DNA from: Paracoccaceae bacterium | GTDB lineage: Bacteria; Pseudomonadota; Alphaproteobacteria; Rhodobacterales; Rhodobacteraceae | Length of the DNA stretch: 64,000 nt | Direction of reading: 5' to 3' | Assembly (NCBI GenBank): GCA_024304985.1 | Contig: JAMWZC010000003.1 | Coordinates: 62,001 to 126,000 of the forward strand | In this document: one piece after another, positions 34,072 through 42,168 of the stretch | Position numbering within the stretch: position 1 is the first letter of the stretch | Layout of the letters: every line of letters starts with the position of its first letter | Position numbers and translations under genes: made by a program | The notes under the pieces: model-generated | What the model saw: the letters and a program-made list of their open reading frames with translations, nothing else | Database searches by the model: none | Told to the model about the DNA's origin: nothing

Positions 34072-34947
34072 ATGACAGAGATTATCGCAAGCCCCTCGAC
34101 CCGCCGCCTTGCACGGGAAAAGAATGTCGATATCGCCGCGCTGGCCAAGAGCCTTGGCCGCACGACCATCGCCCCGGAAGATCTGGATCGCACGCCAAGC
34201 ACACCGCAAGCCGCCGATACAGCCTTCTGGGATGTGGATCACGCGCAATACGGCCCCGTCTCCGAAGAACCGATGAGCCGTTTCGCGCAAGTCGCCGCGC
34301 GCAACATGGCCGCCGCGCAATCCCTGATCCCGGCGGTGACCCATCACGACCGGGCCGATGTCACCGCGATGGAGACGTTCCGCCAATCCCTCAAACCCGA
34401 GGCCGAGGCGCGCGGCGTCAAGCTGACGGCGCTGGCCTTTCACGTTGTGGCCCTTGCGCGGAGCCTGCGGCGCTTCGGGCGCTTCAACGCCTCGCTGTCC
34501 GCCGACGGACAACGGCTGATCCTCAAGGACTATGTGCATATCGGTATCGCCGTCGACACCCCGCACGGCCTGATGGTGCCGGTCATCCGCGATGCCGACC
34601 GCAAGGGTCTGTGGCAGATCGCGGCCGAAATTGCGGATCTGGCCGCGCGCGCGCAGGCCCGCAAGATCAAACCCGACGAGATGGGCGGCGCCTCGATGAC
34701 GATCACCAATCTGGGCGGCATCGGCGGCACAGCCTTCAGCCCCATCGTCAACCCGCCGGAAGTGGCGATCCTCGGGATCACCCGGACCGAAACCGTGACT
34801 GTCTGGGACGGCGACACCCCGCGCCCCGTGCCGATGGTGCCGCTGGACCTGTCCTATGACCACCGCGTGATCAACGGCGCGGATGCGGCGCGGTTCATGG
34901 CTCATTACTGCGGGCTGATCGCGGATCCGCGCAACATGCTGATCTGA
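34072..34947 (+). CDS. Lipoyl-less E2 acyltransferase (2-oxo-acid/acetoin dehydrogenase)
   Basis: A 291-aa catalytic E2 that starts directly with a peripheral-subunit-binding domain (IIASPSTRRLAREKNVDIAA, residues 4-40), then the chloramphenicol-acetyltransferase-like core. Active-site motif YDHRVINGADAARF keeps the catalytic His264 but has Asn268 where Asp is usual; this substitution also occurs in other E2s. It lacks a lipoyl domain, so it must accept acyl-lipoyl groups from the neighbouring double-lipoyl protein. RBS AAGGGGA; starts ten bases after the aldehyde dehydrogenase. Confidence 0.85.
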   Translation: MTEIIASPSTRRLAREKNVDIAALAKSLGRTTIAPEDLDRTPSTPQAADTAFWDVDHAQYGPVSEEPMSRFAQVAARNMAAAQSLIPAVTHHDRADVTAMETFRQSLKPEAEARGVKLTALAFHVVALARSLRRFGRFNASLSADGQRLILKDYVHIGIAVDTPHGLMVPVIRDADRKGLWQIAAEIADLAARAQARKIKPDEMGGASMTITNLGGIGGTAFSPIVNPPEVAILGITRTETVTVWDGDTPRPVPMVPLDLSYDHRVINGADAARFMAHYCGLIADPRNMLI

Positions 34948-34958
34948 GGGAGGCCATC

Positions 34959-36335
34959 ATGACCGATCACACCGATCTGCTGGTGATCGGCGCGGGGCCG
35001 GGCGGCTATGCCTGCGCGTTCCGTGCCGCCGATCTGGGCCTGTCCGTCACGCTTGTCGATGCCCGCGACCGACTGGGGGGCGTCTGCCTGAACGAGGGCT
35101 GCATCCCGTCCAAGGCCCTGTTGCACGCCGCCGAAGTGATCCGTGAGGCGGCACATATGGCCGACTGGGGCGTGGAATTCAGCGCTCCAAAGCTGGATCT
35201 GGACAAGCTGCGGGCCCGGAAAGACCATATCGTCGGCAACCTGACCCACGGGCTGCAGGGTCTTGCCCGCAAGCGCAAGGTCAAGGTGCTTCAGGGCAAG
35301 GCGCAATTCACTGCTCCGCATAGCGTCAGTATCGACGGGACCACGCTCGATTTCGACAAGGTGGTGATTGCCGTCGGCTCGTCGCCTGTCCGCTTGCCTG
35401 ACTGGCCGGAGGACCCGCGTATCTGGGACAGCACCGCCGCGCTGGAACTGCGCGAGGTGCCCAAGGCGTTGGCCATCGTGGGGGGCGGGATCATCGGGCT
35501 GGAAATGGCCACGATCTACGCGGCCTTGGGGGCGGAAGTGACCGTGATCGAACTGGCCGGACAGATCGCCACCGGCGCTGACCCCGAGGCAACGGCGATC
35601 CTGCACGCCGCCCTCGAAGCGCAGGGCGTGACGATCCATACCGACACCAGGGTGACTGCCGTCAAGGCCAGCAAGACCGCCCTTACATTGACCTGCACCG
35701 GTCGTTTTGCAGGGCAGATCAAGGCAGGTGCGGTCATCCAGTCCGTGGGCAGACGCGCCAATGGGGACGGGCTTGATGTGGAACGTGCGGGCCTGCCCTC
35801 GCCCACCGGCGGCGTGATCGCGGCGGATGCTGCAGGCCGGACGGCCCAGCCGCATGTTTTCGCCATCGGGGATGTCACGGGCAACCCCATGCTGGCGCAT
35901 CGCGCCACCCATCAGGGCCATATCGCAGCCGAAGTGGTCGCAGGCCATCGGGCCGCGCTGGATACTGTGCTGATCCCTTCTGTCGCCTATACCAGCCCCG
36001 AGCTGGCATGGGTCGGCCTCACGCAGGATCAGGCCAAGGCCGCGGGACGCAAGGTCAGGGCTACCAGTTTTCCCTGGGCAGCCAGCGGCCGCAACCTTGC
36101 CTCGGGCGGTGGTGACGGCTTGACCAAGCTGATCTATGATCCTGACAGCCACCGCATCCTGGGTGGCACGATCGTCGGGCGCAACGCCGGAGAATTGCTG
36201 GCCGAAGTCACATTGGCGATCGAGATGGGGGCGACGCTCGAGGATATCGCCCTGACCGTTCATGCCCATCCGACGCTATCCGAGACAGTTGCCTTCGCCG
36301 CGGAAAGAGCCTTGGGCATGCTAACGGATCTGTAA
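34959..36335 (+). CDS. Dihydrolipoyl dehydrogenase (E3)
   Basis: A 458-aa FAD enzyme. FAD-binding GAGPGGYACAFRAADLG, redox disulfide GVCLNEGCIPSKALLH, NAD-binding VGGGIIGLEMATIY, second FAD motif HVFAIGDVTG and the C-terminal active-site HAHPTLSE. It reoxidises lipoamide of the complex encoded upstream. Eleven bp after the E2 gene; last gene of the operon. Confidence 0.95.
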   Translation: MTDHTDLLVIGAGPGGYACAFRAADLGLSVTLVDARDRLGGVCLNEGCIPSKALLHAAEVIREAAHMADWGVEFSAPKLDLDKLRARKDHIVGNLTHGLQGLARKRKVKVLQGKAQFTAPHSVSIDGTTLDFDKVVIAVGSSPVRLPDWPEDPRIWDSTAALELREVPKALAIVGGGIIGLEMATIYAALGAEVTVIELAGQIATGADPEATAILHAALEAQGVTIHTDTRVTAVKASKTALTLTCTGRFAGQIKAGAVIQSVGRRANGDGLDVERAGLPSPTGGVIAADAAGRTAQPHVFAIGDVTGNPMLAHRATHQGHIAAEVVAGHRAALDTVLIPSVAYTSPELAWVGLTQDQAKAAGRKVRATSFPWAASGRNLASGGGDGLTKLIYDPDSHRILGGTIVGRNAGELLAEVTLAIEMGATLEDIALTVHAHPTLSETVAFAAERALGMLTDL

Positions 36336-36400
36336 GAACGGGGCCGCCGGCGTGATCCTGCAAGCAGGATTTCCCCGTCAACCCACCTGCTCGCCGTTCC

Positions 36401-37789
36401 TCACGACGGTTTGCGCGGTGCATCCGTGGGGGCCGAGGACACGCAGCCCTCTCCAATCGTGCCGCTGGCCAGCGCGTGTTCAACGCCCCCCATCAAATGG
36501 CGTTGCAGGATGGCGCGGGCGGCTGCGGCATCGCGTGCCATGGCGGCGTCCAGCAAGGCGCGGTGCTCGACGGATGCGACATCGCCCCGGAACGACAGCG
36601 CGATCATCTGGTATCTGAGATATTTGTCGAAATTCGCGCCGTGGAACTGTCGCAGCACCTTTGACCCACAGGCGCTGATCAGGGCCTGATGAAATTCCCA
36701 ATCAAAGCGTTTCCAGTCTTGCACGACACTTCGGTCACCTTGCCGCATCCGTTCTTCCATCCGCACAAGGCGATGATAGGCGGCCATCACATGCGCCTCC
36801 CATTCGACATCGCCGCGCGCGAATGAATCCGTCAGCGCCTGCCCTTCGATCAGCAGTCGCAACTCGGCCAGTTCGCGCAAATTCGCGGGTGAAATCGGCG
36901 CGACTTCGAAACCGCGCTGCCCTTCGGCCAGAACCAGCCCTTCGGTCGCCAGACGGCTGAGCACCTCGCGCAGCGTGCTGACCGACGCGGCATATCTGTC
37001 GCGCAGCCCGTCCAGTTTCAGCTTTTGCATAGGGGCTAGTGTCCCGTTCAGAATATCGCGTCGCACGCTGCGCCAGATCGACCCGGCCACGGTTTCTTCG
37101 GTGGGGTCGTGATCATCGCCGTCCTCGGGCCCGCCACGTTCCAGCTTGCCACCCTCGGCCGTATGTTCGACACAAGCACTGATATGCTGGTGCAGCACTT
37201 TTGCCGCAAGATCGGCATCGCGTGTCAGGGCTGCATCGCGCAGGGATAGATGTTCCGCGGCGGCCGGAGCACCACGGAAGATCACCGCGATGATCTGATA
37301 CCGCAGATACCTGTCGAAAACCGCAGAATGGGCGCTCAGCAACTCCTCGGACCCGCAGGCCGAGATCAGCGCATGGTGGAACCGCTTGTCATACTGCTTC
37401 CACAACGTCGCATTGCTTGTATCGCCCGTCTGCATCCTTTGTTCGATAACGCTGAGCATGTGATGGGCACCGACCACGCGCCCCTCCCATTCCAGATCGC
37501 CGTTCTGAAAGGCCCGTCTTATGGCATGGGTCTCGAACAGTTCGCGCAACTCGGCAAGTTTCTCGAACTCGTGCTGCGAGACGGGTGTAACAGAAAAACC
37601 CTTCTGCCCTTCCGCGACCACCAGCCCCTCGCCGGTCAGGCGGTTCAGGATCTCGCGCAGGGTGCTGACGCTGGCGCCATAAGTCTCGCGCAGGCTGTCC
37701 AGACGCAGCCTGATGCGGGGCGCAAGCTTGCCATGGATGATGTCCTGCCGAATCGCGCGGTAGGTATGTTCGCTGGCTGTGTCGATCAT
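36401..37789 (-). CDS. Tandem-duplicated GntR/FCD transcriptional regulator
   Basis: About 462 aa made of two complete GntR-family regulators in one chain. First winged helix near residues 8-72 (LRLDSLRETYGASVSTLREI, GLVVAEGQKGFSV) with an FCD ligand domain (about 80-205); second winged helix near 235-300 (LKLDGLRDRYAASVSTLREV, GLVLAEGQRGFEV) with a second FCD domain (about 310-440, HQALISACGS shared with the first). Normal members are about 220-250 aa and act as dimers. ATG at 37789 (AGGGGC upstream) is preferred to the TTG at 37855. Divergent from the TRAP/quinate-type operon, with a long palindrome in between. Confidence 0.88.
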   Translation of the reverse strand: MIDTASEHTYRAIRQDIIHGKLAPRIRLRLDSLRETYGASVSTLREILNRLTGEGLVVAEGQKGFSVTPVSQHEFEKLAELRELFETHAIRRAFQNGDLEWEGRVVGAHHMLSVIEQRMQTGDTSNATLWKQYDKRFHHALISACGSEELLSAHSAVFDRYLRYQIIAVIFRGAPAAAEHLSLRDAALTRDADLAAKVLHQHISACVEHTAEGGKLERGGPEDGDDHDPTEETVAGSIWRSVRRDILNGTLAPMQKLKLDGLRDRYAASVSTLREVLSRLATEGLVLAEGQRGFEVAPISPANLRELAELRLLIEGQALTDSFARGDVEWEAHVMAAYHRLVRMEERMRQGDRSVVQDWKRFDWEFHQALISACGSKVLRQFHGANFDKYLRYQMIALSFRGDVASVEHRALLDAAMARDAAAARAILQRHLMGGVEHALASGTIGEGCVSSAPTDAPRKPS

Positions 37790-37863
37790 GTTGCCCCTGA
37801 ACTGCGGCCAGAGAAGTGTCCTGTCTCTTGTCTCATGCAGGGTAAGATCAGACAACCGCCAAG

Positions 37864-37895
37864 AAAAGATGATATTATCACAAATATCATCTTTT
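37864..37895. promoter_or_regulatory. 32-bp inverted repeat, candidate GntR operator
   Basis: Perfect 13-bp arms AAAAGATGATATT (37864-37876) and AATATCATCTTTT (37883-37895) around a 6-nt centre; a smaller dyad TGATATTATCA overlaps the left arm and centre. AT-rich and just 75 bp upstream of the tandem GntR start and 100 bp upstream of dctP. A regulator carrying two DNA-binding dimers' worth of domains per chain pair would suit an extended site. Confidence 0.65.
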
Positions 37896-37994
37896 GTTAA
37901 AATATACGGTTGATTTAGAAATTATAGGTTTTAGTCTCGACTTCTGTTGGGCTGGACCTTGCCCGCACCTGCGATGGACATGAGGGAGGACATC

Positions 37995-38990
37995 ATGAAA
38001 CTGAACCTTACACGGCGTGCCATGTTGATGACGGGCGCCGCGGCCATGCTGGCCGCAAGCCTGACGGCGGGACGTTCGGCCGCACAGGACAAACCCACGC
38101 TGCGCTTTTCGGCGGTTTTCTCGGATCAGGACATCCGTGCCCGCATGATGGAGCGGTTTGCCGAGGGCGTCGCCGATCTGGCCGTGATGGAAATGCACTA
38201 CGGCGGCACCCTGTTCGGGCAGGGCACAGAACTGGTCGCCCTGCAACGCGGCAACCTTGAGATGGGCAACATCGCGCCGCAGGACATCGCCAACCAGATT
38301 CCGGCATGGTCGATCCTGACCTCGGCCTATCTGTTCCGCGACCCCGCGCACCTGCAAGCTTTCTTCGCCTCGGATGCCGGCGCCGAGATGAAGGCCATGG
38401 CCGAAGAGCAGTTGGGCATTCACATTCTGGGGCCGACCTATTTCGGCTCGCGCCATCTGGGCTTGAAGCCCGAGACAAAGATCAACACCCCCGCCGATCT
38501 GGCAGGCATCCGTCTGAGGATGCCGCCCGGCGAGGCGTGGCAGTTCCTGGGCGAGTCGATCGGCGCCAACCCCACCGCCATGGCCTATGCCGAGGTTTAT
38601 ACAGGTCTTCAGACCGGGGCCATCGACGGACAGGACAACCCGCTGCCCAACGTGCAGAACATGAAGTTCTATGAAGTGATGTCTCAGATCGCGCTGACCT
38701 CGCATCTGGTGGCCTTCGACCTGCTGACGATTTCGTCTTCGGCATGGAACGCGATGAGCGCGGAGCAGCAAGCAGCCTTCCAGTCCGCCGCCGATGAGGC
38801 GATGGCATGGTCCGCCGCCGAGCATCAGAAGCGCGAGGCCGAATTGGCCGATTTCTTCCGGGCCGAGGGGCTTGAGGTCTATACCCCCGATGTGGATGCT
38901 TTCCGCGCCTATGCGCAGGAGAAGTATCTGAACTCGCCGCTTTCGGCCGACTGGCCTGCAGGCATGGTCGACCGGATCAACGCTCTTTGA
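37995..38990 (+). CDS. TRAP transporter solute-binding protein (DctP family)
   Basis: A 331-aa periplasmic protein with a Tat-like or Sec signal (MKLNLTRRAMLMTGAAAMLA, ending SAAQD). DctP-family motifs: RFSAVFSDQDIRARMMERFA, PADLAGIRLRMPPGEAWQFL, and VYTGLQTGAIDGQDNPLPNV, whose Arg-containing loop binds carboxylates. Operon context suggests a quinate- or shikimate-like ligand. GGGAGGA precedes the ATG. Confidence 0.92.
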   Translation: MKLNLTRRAMLMTGAAAMLAASLTAGRSAAQDKPTLRFSAVFSDQDIRARMMERFAEGVADLAVMEMHYGGTLFGQGTELVALQRGNLEMGNIAPQDIANQIPAWSILTSAYLFRDPAHLQAFFASDAGAEMKAMAEEQLGIHILGPTYFGSRHLGLKPETKINTPADLAGIRLRMPPGEAWQFLGESIGANPTAMAYAEVYTGLQTGAIDGQDNPLPNVQNMKFYEVMSQIALTSHLVAFDLLTISSSAWNAMSAEQQAAFQSAADEAMAWSAAEHQKREAELADFFRAEGLEVYTPDVDAFRAYAQEKYLNSPLSADWPAGMVDRINAL

Positions 38991-39051
38991 TCCCACTGCC
39001 GCGGAGACCGGTCAGGTGGCTGGTCTCCGTCGATCACGAAAAGGTTTTCCC

Positions 39052-39567
39052 ATGCAACAGACCGCACGCCGGATATTCCGCTGGCTTGGCCTTGCCGCCG
39101 AGGCGGTGGCCGCGCTGATGCTGGCGGTGATGTTCGTGTCTTTCCTGATCACGATCCTGTTTCGCTATGTGCTCAACTGGTCGTCGGGCTGGGCCTCTGA
39201 ACTCAGTTCGGTGATGTGGGTCTGGCTCGTTCTCTGGGGTGCGGCATTCGTGCTGCGCGAACGCGAGGAAATCCGCTTCGACATCATCTACGGCTCGGTC
39301 AGCGCCCGGCTGCGCCGTGTATTTACCGTAATATCCGCCGCCGGGGTGGTGGGACTTTTCCTGCTGTCGCTTCCGGCTGTCTGGGACTACGTCACCTTCA
39401 TGAAGGTGCAAAGCACCTCCTACCTTCGCATCCGCTATGACTGGCTTTACGCTATCTACATCCTTTTTGCGGTGGCCGTGATCCTGCGCTATCTCTGGTT
39501 GGCTGTGCGCGCCCTGCGGGGGCATGATCCGGCCGCCCCCTCCGATCTGTCCGACAAGGAGCGCTGA
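39052..39567 (+). CDS. TRAP transporter small permease (DctQ)
   Basis: A 171-aa four-helix membrane subunit: LMLAVMFVSFLITILFRYVL, a W-x-ELSSVMWVWLVLWGAAFV core with REREEIRFD loop, and two C-terminal helices. It bridges the binding protein and DctM. AAAAGG precedes the ATG; two bases separate its stop from the next start. Confidence 0.92.
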   Translation: MQQTARRIFRWLGLAAEAVAALMLAVMFVSFLITILFRYVLNWSSGWASELSSVMWVWLVLWGAAFVLREREEIRFDIIYGSVSARLRRVFTVISAAGVVGLFLLSLPAVWDYVTFMKVQSTSYLRIRYDWLYAIYILFAVAVILRYLWLAVRALRGHDPAAPSDLSDKER

Positions 39568-39569
39568 GC

Positions 39570-40862
39570 GTGGACCCCTTCTCCGCCGCCCTGGTCGTGA
39601 TCTGCCTTCTGGCTCTGCTTGGCCTGCCCATCGGCCTGTCGATGATCTCGGGCTCGATCATGTATCTTTACATGCGCGGACAGGACCTTGGATTGGTCGC
39701 GGAACGCCTGCTCAACAGCATGTTCACTGGCTATGTCATCCTTGCCGTGCCGCTGTTCATCTTCGCGGCGGAACTGATGAACACGGGTTCGATGACCGAC
39801 AGGCTGCTGCGCTTCTGCAATGCCTTTGTCGGGCGTTTCCGAGGCGGGCTGGCCCATGTGAACATCGTGCAATCCCTGATCTTTTCCGGCATGTCAGGCT
39901 CGGCCTTTGCGGATGCGGCCGGCACCGGACGCATCATCGCCAACATGATGACGCGCGACGGTCGCTATACAAGGAGTTTCGCCGCAGCCCTGACCGCCAG
40001 TTCCGCCGTGATCGGCCCCATCGTGCCGCCCTCCATCCCCATGGTCCTCTATTCACTCGTGTCGAACACCTCGATCGGGTTTCTGTTTCTGGCAGGGGTT
40101 CTGCCGGGCATCCTGATGGCACTGATGCTGATGGTGCTGGTGGTGATCCAGTCGCGCCGCCAGAATTTCCCGCTCGAAGCCCCGACTCCGCTGCGCGATC
40201 TGCCGGGGATCACGGCAAGCGCCTTTCCGGCGTTACTGATGCCTGTGGTGCTGCTGGGCGGGATTTATTCGGGAGCCATGACCCCTACCGAGGCGGCGGC
40301 TGTCGCGGCGGCCTATGCCTTCGTGGTTTCGGCGGTGCTCTATCGGTCAATCACGCCGCGCAATTTGTATAACGCACTTACCGCCGGCGCACGCTCCTCG
40401 GCCTCGATCGGGATGTTGATCGCGGGGGCTCTGGTCTTCAACTATGTGGTGACCGCCGAGAATATCCCGCAGACCCTGCGGGTCTATCTCGAAGGCTGGA
40501 ACCTGACACCGCTGCAATTCCTGATCATGGTCAACATCGTCCTGCTGCTGCTGGGGGCGATGCTGGAAGGCACGGCCATCCTGCTGATCATCGTCCCGGT
40601 GTTCATTCCCACCGCTGCGGCCTTGGGCATCGACCCGGTGCATTTCGGTGTTGTCGCGGTGGTCAACATCATGATCGGCCTGATCACGCCACCTTACGGG
40701 CTGCTGATCTTCATCATGCAAAGCATCACCGGCGCGCGCCTTAAGGATATCTTCGCGGATCTGGTGCCCTTCATCGGATCACTGATCCTTGTGCTGGTGG
40801 TGCTGACCCTCTTCCCCGATCTGGTTCTCTGGCTGCCGCGGCAGTTCGGATATCAGGGCTAA
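39570..40862 (+). CDS. TRAP transporter large permease (DctM)
   Basis: A 430-aa sodium-coupled transport channel with about twelve helices: GSIMYLYMRGQDLG, SGMSGSAFADAAGTGRIIAN, SSAVIGPIVPPSIPMVLYSL and LGIDPVHFGVVAVVNIMIGL. GTG start in TGAGCGTG coupling with DctQ; AAGGAG upstream. Confidence 0.93.
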   Translation: MDPFSAALVVICLLALLGLPIGLSMISGSIMYLYMRGQDLGLVAERLLNSMFTGYVILAVPLFIFAAELMNTGSMTDRLLRFCNAFVGRFRGGLAHVNIVQSLIFSGMSGSAFADAAGTGRIIANMMTRDGRYTRSFAAALTASSAVIGPIVPPSIPMVLYSLVSNTSIGFLFLAGVLPGILMALMLMVLVVIQSRRQNFPLEAPTPLRDLPGITASAFPALLMPVVLLGGIYSGAMTPTEAAAVAAAYAFVVSAVLYRSITPRNLYNALTAGARSSASIGMLIAGALVFNYVVTAENIPQTLRVYLEGWNLTPLQFLIMVNIVLLLLGAMLEGTAILLIIVPVFIPTAAALGIDPVHFGVVAVVNIMIGLITPPYGLLIFIMQSITGARLKDIFADLVPFIGSLILVLVVLTLFPDLVLWLPRQFGYQG

Positions 40863-40882
40863 CCGACAGAAAGGCAAATCCA

Positions 40883-41320
40883 GTGTCTGCAGCAATCCAC
40901 ATCCTCAACGGCCCCAATCTCAACCGGCTTGGCACCCGCGAGCCCGAGGTCTATGGCCACACGACCCTGGCCGAAATCGAACTGATGTGCCGGGCCGCGG
41001 CAGACGGGCGCGAGGTGGTCTTTCACCAGTCCAACGCGGAATACCAGATCATCGACTGGGTTCACGAGGCCATCGACACCGGCGCCGCCGCCATCGTGAT
41101 CAATCCCGCCGGGCTGACCTTCACATCCGTGCCGATCATGGATGCGCTCAAGATGTTCCCGGGCGTGGTGATCGAATTGCACATCACCAACATCCACCGC
41201 CGCGACGCAGTCTATCAGCATTCCTTGATGTCCAAAGTGGCAACGGCCGTGATCGCGGGCCTTGGTCCGCAGGGCTACCGCAGCGCGGTTGAGGCGGCTT
41301 GCCGCATGACGGCGGAGTAG
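40883..41320 (+). CDS. aroQ: Type II 3-dehydroquinate dehydratase
   Basis: A 145-aa enzyme converting 3-dehydroquinate to 3-dehydroshikimate. ILNGPNLNRLGTREPEVYG with the catalytic Tyr, FHQSNAEYQIIDWVHEA, NPAGLTFTSVPIMDAL, and the catalytic His in ELHITNIHRRD. Starts with GTG. Embedded in a TRAP operon with QuiC-like dehydratase, it probably works in quinate catabolism (QuiB role) rather than aromatic biosynthesis. Confidence 0.92.
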   Translation: MSAAIHILNGPNLNRLGTREPEVYGHTTLAEIELMCRAAADGREVVFHQSNAEYQIIDWVHEAIDTGAAAIVINPAGLTFTSVPIMDALKMFPGVVIELHITNIHRRDAVYQHSLMSKVATAVIAGLGPQGYRSAVEAACRMTAE

Positions 41321-41325
41321 TCCGG

Positions 41326-42168
41326 ATGCGACGCCACCTTCTGCTTGGGTTGATCGGCGACAATATAGGCGCGTCGCGCGCGCCGCTGCTGCACCGCTTG
41401 GCAGGCGCACAACACGGGATCGATGTGACCTATGACAGGTTGGTCCCGCGCGAGATGGGCAAGCCCTTCGATGCGCTGTTCGACCACGTGGCGCAGGCGG
41501 GCTATCGGGGGATCAACGTCACATATCCTTACAAGGAAAAGGCGGCTTTGCGTGTGCGGATTACCGACCCACTGGTGCAGGCCATGGGGGCGGTCAACAC
41601 GGTCCTGTTCGGCAAGGACCAGCCCGAGGGGTTCAACACTGACTATTCCGGCTTCTTGTCCGCCTATCGCGCGGCGCGGGGGGATCTTGCGCCCGGCGTC
41701 GTCCTGCTGATCGGGGCCGGGGGCGTGGGCCGCTCGTTGGCCTTCGCACTGGCGGGCTTGCGCGCGGCAGAGCTGCGGATCGCCGATCTGGACAGCGCCC
41801 GCGCCAGAGCACTGGCCAACGCCCTGCGCGCCGGTTTCCCGGACCTGCCCATCACGCTGGGGCAGTCGGCGGCGGATCTGGCGCAGGGGGTCGAGGGGGT
41901 CTTGAACGCCACCCCCGTAGGCATGGTCGGGCACGATGGCACCCCACTACCCCGCAATGCGATGCCCGCGCGGGGCTGGGCCTTCGACGCAGTCTATACA
42001 CCGGTCAACACGGCCTTTTTGTCGGACGCGGCCGCTGCGGGCCTGACCGCCATATCGGGTTACGAGCTGTTCATCGGCCAGGGCGTCGACGCATGGCATC
42101 TCTTCGCGGGCCTGCCGCTGGACGAGACCCGCCTCCGTGCCGATCTGACCGCACGGGTAGCTGCATGA
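41326..42168 (+). CDS. Shikimate/quinate dehydrogenase family protein
   Basis: A 280-aa oxidoreductase: NIGASRAPLLHRLAG (substrate Ser/Thr), INVTYPYKEKAA with catalytic Lys, GFNTDYSGF, nucleotide motif GAGGVGRSLAFALAG, and ISGYELFIGQGVDAWHLF. NVTYPYK instead of NVTIPHK is common in catabolic paralogues acting on quinate or shikimate. Starts five bases after aroQ and overlaps the next gene by four (ATGA). Confidence 0.88.
   Translation: MRRHLLLGLIGDNIGASRAPLLHRLAGAQHGIDVTYDRLVPREMGKPFDALFDHVAQAGYRGINVTYPYKEKAALRVRITDPLVQAMGAVNTVLFGKDQPEGFNTDYSGFLSAYRAARGDLAPGVVLLIGAGGVGRSLAFALAGLRAAELRIADLDSARARALANALRAGFPDLPITLGQSAADLAQGVEGVLNATPVGMVGHDGTPLPRNAMPARGWAFDAVYTPVNTAFLSDAAAAGLTAISGYELFIGQGVDAWHLFAGLPLDETRLRADLTARVAA

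Noticed and set aside
36355..36370. Palindrome ATCCTGCAAGCAGGAT after the E3 gene as a terminator
   Set aside because: A 2-nt centre is too small for a stable hairpin loop and no T-run follows.
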